Shown here: piece by piece, positions 1 to 5,487 of the stretch
How positions within the stretch are numbered: position 1 is the stretch's first letter
Layout of the letters: the number at the start of each line of letters is the position of its first letter
The notes under the pieces: generated by a model
Told to the model about the DNA's origin: nothing
The model's database searches: none
The model's input: the letters and a program-made list of their open reading frames with translations, nothing else
Origin: Caryophanales bacterium UBA4869
Lineage (GTDB): Bacteria > Bacillota_I > Bacilli_A > RFN20 > CAG-288
Assembly (NCBI GenBank): GCA_002399505.1
Contig: DHDT01000004.1
Location: 106,291 to 111,777 of the forward strand
Direction: 5' to 3'
Length of the DNA stretch: 5,487 bases
Made by a program: the position numbers and the translations under genes

Positions 1-2780
1 GTGATGCCAAGCAGTCAATCTACCGCTTCAACAATTCCAAGGTAGAACTCTTCCGAAACAGACAGAGAGAATACCATTCAGGTCAGGGACACAAAGTCAT
101 CCCGATGAACAAGAACTACCGTTCCGGGAAAAATCTATTAAATGACATCAACTATATCTTCAAAAAATATATGCGTCTTAATCACGGTGGCATCGACTAT
201 AAGGATCCCATCGAAGAGCTTCAGTACGATGAAAAAGTCAATCTCTATCACGAACCCTATGATGATTTTGGAATCTTTAGAATAAAAGACCGAGAATCCG
301 AATTTGAAGGCGATATCAAAAAATCACATCGTGTAAACAAAGACGAAGTCCTTTACGATGCTAAAGCCATACTATCTGACATTCAAACAAAGATTAAAGA
401 TGGTTTTATGGTTTATGACCGAGATATAGGTGGATTAAGAAAATGCCGATACGGAGATTTCGCCATTCTTCTCAGAGTGAAGAAGGACTTTTCACTTTAT
501 CAGAAACTATTCAATGAGAACAACGTCAAACTGAATATGACCAATGTCGACAACTTGGTAAGCAACGATATCATCGTCGTCATTCAGTCTCTCTTAAAAC
601 TCATCAGTTTCAGAATGAACAAAAGCCAGGAAGATGCCAAACATCTCTTTGCCTCCGTAGCCAGAAGCTACCTTTACGAATACGATGATGAAAAAATCTA
701 TAAACTTATTTCCTATCGAGACCCAGATACTGACTCAAACCATCAAAGAGATGACTTGAGACTGATAAAAGAAGACCAGATTTTCCTTACTCTGGATACT
801 TTCTGCAAAGAAAATTACACATCTTCATTCAGTGAAATATTCCAAAACCTCCTTGTTTCCTTCCCCGTCATCGAGAATCTCTACAAGTTAGGAAATGTCG
901 ATGACAGCATCTCCAAGATTGAAGCCCTGAAACAGATTGTCTCCTCTCAGGAGCAAAACGGAATCGGATTAAGTGACTTCATCAGTACTTTCAAGAGCAT
1001 CATAAAAGCCAAAGACCAACTCGATGCAAACACCATAATAAGAACTGATGATTCCGTCGACTTGATGACTATTCACGGATCAAAGGGACTCGAAAGAAAA
1101 GTCGTCTACATGCCCGTCTCTTCAAACTCCCAAACCAAAAAGAACGGATTATCAAATTCAAGTTCTGTCTTCACCTATTCAGAAGAATTCGGAATTCAGT
1201 TCCCCTATTTCAATTACGATGACTTCGAACAATATGGTCAGTGTTCTAAAACCAACATCTGTTCTTTATTTAGCAGCCTGATCAAAACTCAGGATCCCGA
1301 TACTGACGAACACGTACGTCTTTTCTATGTGGCTCTGACCAGAGCTGAAAACTCCATCTATATCGTCGGCAACACCAAGTTCAAAAAAGAAGACCTCTGT
1401 CAGATGTTGGATAACTGCCCTAACTATCTGAAATTCGATTCTGACTACATCAATAATAAAATCAAGTCCAAAGTAATAACAGAAGAAGACTACCGCCGTT
1501 ATCAAAATGCCGTTTCCGATTATCTGAGACCTTTACCGGAACTTGAGGAAGATACCATGGAAAAGAACAGCTATCTTTTCTATGTTGAGGCCTTAAAAGA
1601 TTATCGCCAGAGACTCAAAGACAAAATCACTGATTCCGCCTATAAAATAATTGAAAATATCTATGACTTCTACGAAAAAGAATTAGCTGAGAACATTGAT
1701 GACATCGATGTTCTGACTAAATTCTACGCCTATTCCAACACTCCCTCCATCATGTTCAAATATAAGATAGAAACCTTATCTGATTATGAAGAAGCCCTAA
1801 AAAATGAAGAAAGTCTTTCAAAAGACTCACTGCAGATAAAAGGCGGTTCTGACTCAGACGATTCAGATGAAGATGAAGGAGAAGAAACCAAAGAAGATGA
1901 TGATATAGAGGAAGAGGCTGATTTACCATCTGAAAGCCAAGAAGATGACCGAAGTGACGAAGAAGAAACAGTTTCCTCAGACGAAGATACTATAGACCTG
2001 AAACAGAAGATCATCGACTTCTGTAAGGGAGTATGTGACGAAAGATGCGAGGTAATCAATTATCCTCCTCTTAAAGAAGATCCTAAACCTGAGGAGATTG
2101 AAGAAAAGAAAAGAACTTTCGTCTATCGTTTCTTATATAAGTACATTCAGGTTTTCGATGACGAAAAAGAAGCAGTCTTCTATAAGTCATATAAGACTGA
2201 CGAATATCAAGACCGAATCAGTTTCTTTGACCAGTCTTCTTTTAAAGGCATAACTTCTTTATCAAAGCCCGTCATCCCTGATATCAGGATTGACAATTCT
2301 GATATCAATTTTGAAAAGAGAACTAAAAAGAGAGCTTCAAAGCTGATTATTCAGGATGAGGATCTTCCTGACAAAGAAGCGTTGGAAAGAGGAACTAAAC
2401 TTCATCATCTTCTGGAATTAGTTGATTTAAATGATCCTCACACGGATTTCATCACCGAAAAATCATATAAGACAATCATCGATAGAGTCCTTTCTCTTCC
2501 TTTCTTTGAGACAATAAAATCAAGTCAGGTGTATCAGGAATACGGATACTATGACGAAGATTTAGATACCACCGGATTCATCGATTTGCTGTTCATAAAA
2601 GACGGAGAATACAACATCGTCGATTACAAGAGCTCTGATATCGATGATCTGGCCTATGAAGACCAGCTACACACCTATCAGAGAAACATCCAGCGTATTT
2701 TCAATATCTCTTCTGATCATATTCATCTTTTCTTATTGTCAATTGGGAAAGCATTGATAAAAGAAGTCAAAAACAAGTAA
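1..2780 (+). CDS. addA: AddA, helicase-nuclease subunit A of AddAB (5' partial)
   Basis: AddA is the ATP-dependent 3'-5' helicase and nuclease subunit of the cytoplasmic AddAB complex, which resects double-strand breaks for RecA-mediated repair. The frame is open from position 3, before the first ATG at 105, and already reads GDAKQSIYRF (helicase motif III), so the gene is cut by the window edge and 105 is not the start. The visible part is 925 residues; AddA is usually about 1,200, so the Walker A and B region is missing. Counting from position 3: motif IV (NYRSG, about residues 37-41), motif V (TIHGSKGLE, about 356-364), motif VI (FYVALTRAE, about 441-449), an acidic linker (614-665), then the RecB-type nuclease with GTKLHH (797-802), GFID (Asp861), DYK (Asp874, Lys876) and QLHTY (Gln888, Tyr892). 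All nuclease residues expected for an active site are present. RecB is the alternative, but the Firmicute-like context favours AddA. addB is expected upstream. Confidence 0.93.
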   Translation, partial: DAKQSIYRFNNSKVELFRNRQREYHSGQGHKVIPMNKNYRSGKNLLNDINYIFKKYMRLNHGGIDYKDPIEELQYDEKVNLYHEPYDDFGIFRIKDRESEFEGDIKKSHRVNKDEVLYDAKAILSDIQTKIKDGFMVYDRDIGGLRKCRYGDFAILLRVKKDFSLYQKLFNENNVKLNMTNVDNLVSNDIIVVIQSLLKLISFRMNKSQEDAKHLFASVARSYLYEYDDEKIYKLISYRDPDTDSNHQRDDLRLIKEDQIFLTLDTFCKENYTSSFSEIFQNLLVSFPVIENLYKLGNVDDSISKIEALKQIVSSQEQNGIGLSDFISTFKSIIKAKDQLDANTIIRTDDSVDLMTIHGSKGLERKVVYMPVSSNSQTKKNGLSNSSSVFTYSEEFGIQFPYFNYDDFEQYGQCSKTNICSLFSSLIKTQDPDTDEHVRLFYVALTRAENSIYIVGNTKFKKEDLCQMLDNCPNYLKFDSDYINNKIKSKVITEEDYRRYQNAVSDYLRPLPELEEDTMEKNSYLFYVEALKDYRQRLKDKITDSAYKIIENIYDFYEKELAENIDDIDVLTKFYAYSNTPSIMFKYKIETLSDYEEALKNEESLSKDSLQIKGGSDSDDSDEDEGEETKEDDDIEEEADLPSESQEDDRSDEEETVSSDEDTIDLKQKIIDFCKGVCDERCEVINYPPLKEDPKPEEIEEKKRTFVYRFLYKYIQVFDDEKEAVFYKSYKTDEYQDRISFFDQSSFKGITSLSKPVIPDIRIDNSDINFEKRTKKRASKLIIQDEDLPDKEALERGTKLHHLLELVDLNDPHTDFITEKSYKTIIDRVLSLPFFETIKSSQVYQEYGYYDEDLDTTGFIDLLFIKDGEYNIVDYKSSDIDDLAYEDQLHTYQRNIQRIFNISSDHIHLFLLSIGKALIKEVKNK
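1842..1997 (+). other. Acidic low-complexity linker inside AddA
   Basis: This stretch encodes 52 residues, of which 29 are Asp or Glu by hand count and only two are basic (one Lys, one Arg); Ser and Thr make up much of the rest. It lies between the end of the helicase core (motif VI ends at 1349) and the first nuclease motif (2391), in the part of AddA that links the two domains. It is in frame with no stop, so it belongs to the protein and is not a sequencing break. It is probably disordered. The DNA is purine-rich GAA/GAT repetition, which also creates a spurious Ser-rich open frame on the opposite strand. Confidence 0.8.
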
Positions 2781-2901
2781 ACAGCTTCTAAGTAATAAAT
2801 AAGATTGTTTCAACATAATACTTTATTTTGAATTGTTTTAAAATTCAGTTAAAGAAGCGGTTAAACTTTGTTCGATTTATGGCCCCTTTTTGTCAATACT
2901 T

Positions 2902-2910
2902 TGCTACAAT
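2902..2910 (+). promoter_or_regulatory. Extended -10 promoter for the HAD phosphatase gene
   Basis: TGC-TACAAT matches the extended -10 form TGn-TATAAT with one change in the hexamer (TACAAT at 2905-2910). No recognisable -35 box lies 16-18 bases upstream, where the sequence is GC-rich (ggcccctt); extended -10 promoters can work without one. Transcription would start near 2917-2919, that is, at or within two bases of the ATG at 2919, implying a leaderless or nearly leaderless message. That is inference from spacing, not measured. Confidence 0.5.
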
Positions 2911-2920
2911 ACCTAGGTAT
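2909..2920. repeat. 12-bp perfect palindrome over the HAD start region
   Basis: ATACCTAGGTAT is identical to its reverse complement. It overlaps the last two bases of the -10 hexamer and the first two bases of the start codon, so it covers the predicted transcription start. The position would suit an operator for a dimeric regulator, but a 12-bp palindrome alone is weak evidence and it may be chance. Confidence 0.35.
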
Positions 2921-3587
2921 GAAAAACAAAACAGCCTTAGCCTTCGATTTCGATGGCACCTTGGCAGACAGCACCAGCTTAGAACTCAAGACGATGTGCG
3001 ATACCATCAGGCTTTTTGGTACTCTGAAATTAGATAAAGACTCCGACTTAGAAAAATACTACGGACCTACGGAAGAAGGAATCATCAAAGAATTCGTTCC
3101 TCCTGACCGCTTTGAAGAAGCCTGGGCCTTCTTTTTAAATGAATATCGGACTTTGTCCAAAGAGCTTCTAGGAAAGCCTTTTGACGGAATGGACGAATTG
3201 CTTAGCAAATACCATCAGAAGAATAACATTCTCAAAGTTCTTATCACCGGAAGAAGCCGGCCTACCCTTGACATCTCTTTGACTGATATCGGATTAGCTG
3301 CATATTTTGACAAGTGCTATACCGGCAGTGAAAAAGGCGTCAACAAAGATCAGTCTATAGAGTCCTTATTACACGATTATGGACTCGAAAAAGAAGACGT
3401 CATCTATATTGGTGACACCGAGACTGATATCAAGACCATGCGTAAAGCAGGAATCGATATCATCTCAGCCGTCTATGCTTATCCAAAAGAATATCAAGAA
3501 AGAATTGATAGACTAAATCCTTCCAAAGTAGCGCATTCAGTCAAAGAACTGGAAACACTCTTAGACTTAGCTACTAAAAAAGACTGA
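2919..3587 (+). CDS. HAD-superfamily phosphatase, Gph/PpaX-like
   Basis: A 222-residue soluble hydrolase of the haloacid dehalogenase superfamily, which removes phosphate from small phosphorylated substrates through a Mg2+-dependent phospho-aspartate. Motif I is FDFDGT at residues 9-14, with Asp10 the expected nucleophile and Asp12 the acid/base. A small helical cap follows (about 16-85). Motif II is VLITGR with Thr110. Lys143 or Lys139 is the likely motif III lysine. Motif IV is IGDTETD (164-170), with Asp166 and Asp170 as metal ligands. Length and order fit phosphoglycolate or pyrophosphate phosphatases, but the substrate cannot be read from sequence. The ATG at 2919 is chosen because it places motif I nine residues from the start, as is usual. 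A TTG at 2868 is in frame but would lie upstream of the predicted promoter and adds residues unlike the family. No Shine-Dalgarno precedes the ATG. mgtE follows after 66 bases. Confidence 0.88.
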   Translation: MKNKTALAFDFDGTLADSTSLELKTMCDTIRLFGTLKLDKDSDLEKYYGPTEEGIIKEFVPPDRFEEAWAFFLNEYRTLSKELLGKPFDGMDELLSKYHQKNNILKVLITGRSRPTLDISLTDIGLAAYFDKCYTGSEKGVNKDQSIESLLHDYGLEKEDVIYIGDTETDIKTMRKAGIDIISAVYAYPKEYQERIDRLNPSKVAHSVKELETLLDLATKKD

Positions 3588-3610
3588 AAAAGAAAACATT
3601 TGTTCTCTTC

Positions 3611-3649
3611 TTCAGCTCTTGTGGGTTAAGCTATTAATACCGAGCTGAA
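3611..3649. repeat. 8-bp inverted repeat upstream of mgtE
   Basis: TTCAGCTC (3611-3618) and GAGCTGAA (3642-3649) are perfect reverse complements separated by 23 bases, and the right arm ends four bases before the mgtE ATG at 3654. A -10-like TATTAA (3632-3637, four of six consensus bases) sits in the loop without a good -35. As RNA it could form a stem that hides the start region; as DNA it could be an operator flanking a promoter. It has no T-run on the right, so it is not an intrinsic terminator. The 66-base gap is far too short for an M-box magnesium riboswitch. Confidence 0.4.
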
Positions 3650-3653
3650 AAAC

Positions 3654-5207
3654 ATGAGTGAAATAAATAATAAAGAGAACCTGGAAGAAGAGACCAGTCT
3701 TCCCGAGACAACTGCTGAAAATGCGGTCAATGCCCCGATCACCTCAGACGAACTCCATAATGCTTTAATCATCAACAATAAAACCGCAGTTGTCAGGATG
3801 GCCAAGGAAAACTCAAACGTATCCCTAGCCGAAGCCCTGAATCAGCTTTCTGATGAAGAAGTCAATATCTTCTTCTCCATGGTCAATGACTACAATGAAT
3901 TAGGAGAGGTCTTCTCTTATCTTTCAGTCGAGGCGAGAGAATATCTTTGCAATAACCTAAATAAGAAGACCTTGTCTTTAGTCTTAAACGATGTACCAAA
4001 CGACGATTTAGCTGACTTTGTCGAAGATCTGGCAAAATCACTACGAGACAAAGTCATGCAGACTATGCCCTCCAAGAAAAGGGCAATCATCAACAAACTA
4101 GCCAAGTTCTCTTCCGATACCATCGGCTCCATCATGACAACTGAATACTTGGCCGTGTCACCCAGTGACACCGTCAAGGACGTCTTTGCCCTGATAAAGA
4201 GCATCGGCAAGTCCTTGGAAACTGTCCGAGTGATCTTTGTCACTGATTCCAACAACATTCTTTTAGGAACACAGAATCTTGAAGCTCTGATGTTTGAGAG
4301 CACCAATAAGAAGATGAGCGAAATAATGCAGACTGACTTCGCCTACATTTCGCCTATCGCCGATAAGGAAGAAGCCATACCGATCTGCAAGAAATTCGAT
4401 TTGCCGGTCCTGCCTGTCGTCTCCCGTAAAGGAGATATGCTAGGTATCATCACTTTCGACGATGTCCTCGATGTCATCGAAGAAGAAAACACCGAAGATG
4501 TCTACCGCCAAGGCGGCGTCAGCAAGATGGATACACCCTATCTGGAGACAAAGCCCTTTAAACTGGCTCTGTCTTATGTTATCTGGTTAGTCATTCTTCT
4601 TGTCATCAACACTTTCTCAGCGATGATCATCTCAAGCTTTGAAGCCTCATTGATGACTCTCCCTATCCTCATCTCTTTCATTCCTGCCTTAGCTGATAGC
4701 TGCGGTGATGCCGGCGATCAGACAACATCAACTATGACTAGAGGCTTAGCGACTGGTGAAATCAAGATGAAGGATTTCTTCCATGTGGCCGGCAAGGAAT
4801 TCTTAGCCGGTTTCCTGACTGGTCTTTTAGTGGCAGTCTTCAATTTCGGCTGGGTTATGATGGAACTCAATACTCCCATCCTTAACACCACCGCTGAGAT
4901 GGAACAGGATCTTGCCAACTACTTTGGTTCGACTCAAAACGGATATCTGATCATATCCAGCATCGTTTCCATATCATTGCTGTTTGGAATCACCTTATCA
5001 AAACTCTTTGGTGTCTTCTTGCCGATGTTTGCCAAACTCATCCATATCGACCCCGCCTTCATGAGCGGACCTCTGATTGCCTCTTTGATGGATATCCTCA
5101 CTCTCTTGGTCTATTTCAGCCTGTCGGAATTGATCATCGATTCGATTGATCCCGGTTTGCTTTCGTCGGCAGTAAGCAGTCTCAGTCAATTGGGAATGCT
5201 GATTTAA
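3654..5207 (+). CDS. mgtE: Magnesium transporter MgtE (first tandem copy)
   Basis: MgtE is a homodimeric inner-membrane Mg2+ channel gated by its own cytoplasmic Mg2+ sensor. Its 517 residues exceed the roughly 450 of typical members. Residues 1-30 are an acidic, probably disordered extension. About 31-155 form the helical N domain, then paired CBS domains (about 156-215 and 221-278; the second ends GIITFDDVLDVIEEE) and the plug-helix region (about 280-300). Five membrane segments follow at roughly 304-329, 331-349, 381-403, 428-455 and 472-498. The late motif DPAFMSGP and Asp480 in SLMDILTLLVYF correspond to the family's pore region, where an Asp binds Mg2+. RGLATGEI (363-370) is also family-typical. 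The loop before it, however, reads CGDAGDQ (350-356) where the family usually has GGNxGxQ. A TM3-TM4 loop (about 404-427) and the C-terminal tail add length. The ATG at 3654 is the first in frame, but no Shine-Dalgarno precedes it. The next gene is probably a paralog in the same operon. Confidence 0.93.
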   Translation: MSEINNKENLEEETSLPETTAENAVNAPITSDELHNALIINNKTAVVRMAKENSNVSLAEALNQLSDEEVNIFFSMVNDYNELGEVFSYLSVEAREYLCNNLNKKTLSLVLNDVPNDDLADFVEDLAKSLRDKVMQTMPSKKRAIINKLAKFSSDTIGSIMTTEYLAVSPSDTVKDVFALIKSIGKSLETVRVIFVTDSNNILLGTQNLEALMFESTNKKMSEIMQTDFAYISPIADKEEAIPICKKFDLPVLPVVSRKGDMLGIITFDDVLDVIEEENTEDVYRQGGVSKMDTPYLETKPFKLALSYVIWLVILLVINTFSAMIISSFEASLMTLPILISFIPALADSCGDAGDQTTSTMTRGLATGEIKMKDFFHVAGKEFLAGFLTGLLVAVFNFGWVMMELNTPILNTTAEMEQDLANYFGSTQNGYLIISSIVSISLLFGITLSKLFGVFLPMFAKLIHIDPAFMSGPLIASLMDILTLLVYFSLSELIIDSIDPGLLSSAVSSLSQLGMLI

Positions 5208-5212
5208 GGAGG
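5207..5212 (+). promoter_or_regulatory. Strong Shine-Dalgarno for the second mgtE
   Basis: AGGAGG overlaps the last base of the preceding TAA stop and lies eight bases before the ATG at 5221, an ideal spacing. It fixes the start of the downstream gene and argues for co-transcription with the gene upstream, since only 13 bases separate the two reading frames. Confidence 0.9.
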
Positions 5213-5220
5213 AACAGATC

Positions 5221-5487
5221 ATGAATAATAATGATAATGAACAGAACCTCCTTGAAGAACAGAAGGCCAACGAAGAAAAAAGACTCAATGTCGAGCAGAT
5301 TGAAGTCGATGAATCACTGAAAGGTTCCGTAAACCATCCGCTCTTACCGGAAGCTCTGCAGGCTATCATCAGAAATCACAATACTTCTATCCTTCAGCTT
5401 GTCGTCTCCCAGTATGACCCTCATAACGTCGCCAGTGCCCTGGAACAGCTAGAGCCGGAAGACATGCTCTTCTTCTTCAAAGCCATC
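5221..5487 (+). CDS. Second MgtE-like magnesium transporter (3' partial)
   Basis: The frame is open from ATG 5221 to the window end, giving 89 residues. The first 35 or so are Asn/Glu-rich and probably disordered. From about residue 36 it aligns without gaps to residues 25-78 of the upstream MgtE: both contain VN-P, then a helical stretch with L, then A-AL-QL--E----FF. I count 13 identities in 54 positions, about 24 percent, plus many conservative matches. This is the start of an MgtE N domain, so a diverged paralog of the preceding gene is the best reading. The CBS and membrane parts are not visible, so a shortened protein with only the N domain cannot be excluded. Translation is supported by the strong Shine-Dalgarno at 5207-5212. 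Confidence 0.75.
   Translation, partial: MNNNDNEQNLLEEQKANEEKRLNVEQIEVDESLKGSVNHPLLPEALQAIIRNHNTSILQLVVSQYDPHNVASALEQLEPEDMLFFFKAI

Noticed and set aside
1266..1505. Minus-strand open frame of 79 codons
   Set aside because: It lies over helicase motif VI of addA and the following region, and its translation resembles nothing I recognise.
1784..2059. Minus-strand open frame encoding a Ser-rich protein
   Set aside because: It is the complement of the acidic GAA/GAT-rich tract in addA, which reads as Ser codons on the other strand. It has no recognisable domain and lies wholly within a well-supported gene.
2805..2819. TTGTTT and CATAAT as a promoter pair
   Set aside because: The two hexamers are only three bases apart, and neither has a partner at 16-18 bases.
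2781..2900. Possible intrinsic terminator after addA
   Set aside because: I found only short AT-only inverted repeats such as GAATT/AATTC at 2830-2846. The T-run near 2887-2891 has no stem-loop before it. How addA transcription ends is not visible.
2868..2918. Upstream TTG start for the HAD protein, adding 17 mostly hydrophobic residues
   Set aside because: The extension has no Shine-Dalgarno, lies upstream of the predicted -10 and would place motif I unusually far from the N terminus. A signal peptide is not expected for this cytoplasmic family.
2828..3037. Plus-strand open frame overlapping the HAD gene start
   Set aside because: It is in a different frame from the HAD gene, whose catalytic motif I lies in this stretch, and it has no domain or ribosome-binding site.
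3590..3609. Possible terminator hairpin after the HAD gene
   Set aside because: AAGAAAACA and TGTTCTCTT pair with one mismatch, but the stem is AT-rich, the loop is only two to four bases and no T-run follows.
3917..4306. Minus-strand open frame of 129 codons
   Set aside because: It is a shadow of the MgtE N domain and first CBS domain, with no recognisable product.
4718..4918. Minus-strand open frame of 66 codons
   Set aside because: It lies opposite the MgtE membrane segments and has no recognisable product.
4998..5369. Minus-strand open frame across the two mgtE genes
   Set aside because: It runs opposite the end of the first mgtE, a strong plus-strand Shine-Dalgarno and the start of the second, all of which are better supported.

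Overview
The window suggests a low-to-moderate GC Firmicute. It carries an AddA-type (not RecBCD-type) recombination nuclease, MgtE rather than CorA magnesium transport, and one near-perfect AGGAGG ribosome-binding site. The overall style would fit Erysipelotrichia or a related Bacilli lineage, but that placement is inference only. All coding is on the + strand and covers almost the whole window.

Layout: (1) Positions 1-2780 hold the 3' three quarters of addA, entering at helicase motif III and running through motifs IV, V and VI, a 52-residue acidic linker and an intact RecB-type nuclease domain. Its 5' end lies outside the window, where addB would be expected. (2) Positions 2781-2918 are a 138-bp AT-rich gap with no convincing terminator. 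It ends in an extended -10 promoter and a 12-bp palindrome that runs into the next start codon. (3) Positions 2919-3587 encode a 222-aa HAD-superfamily phosphatase of the Gph/PpaX type. (4) Positions 3588-3653 are a short gap with an 8-bp inverted repeat. (5) Positions 3654-5207 encode a complete 517-aa MgtE magnesium channel/transporter. (6) Thirteen bases later, behind a strong Shine-Dalgarno, a second MgtE-like protein starts at 5221 and runs off the window end.

How the genes relate: addA belongs to double-strand-break repair and is probably the end of its own addBA unit. The HAD phosphatase appears to have its own promoter, possibly giving a leaderless mRNA, and may be co-transcribed with the two mgtE genes. 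The two mgtE genes are tightly spaced and almost certainly one transcription unit, probably a pair of diverged paralogs. I see no RNA gene, mobile element, CRISPR array or phage gene. I also see no clear novel system. The points most worth a second look are the tandem mgtE pair, the altered pore-signature loop of the first copy, and the unusual start regions of the HAD and first mgtE genes.
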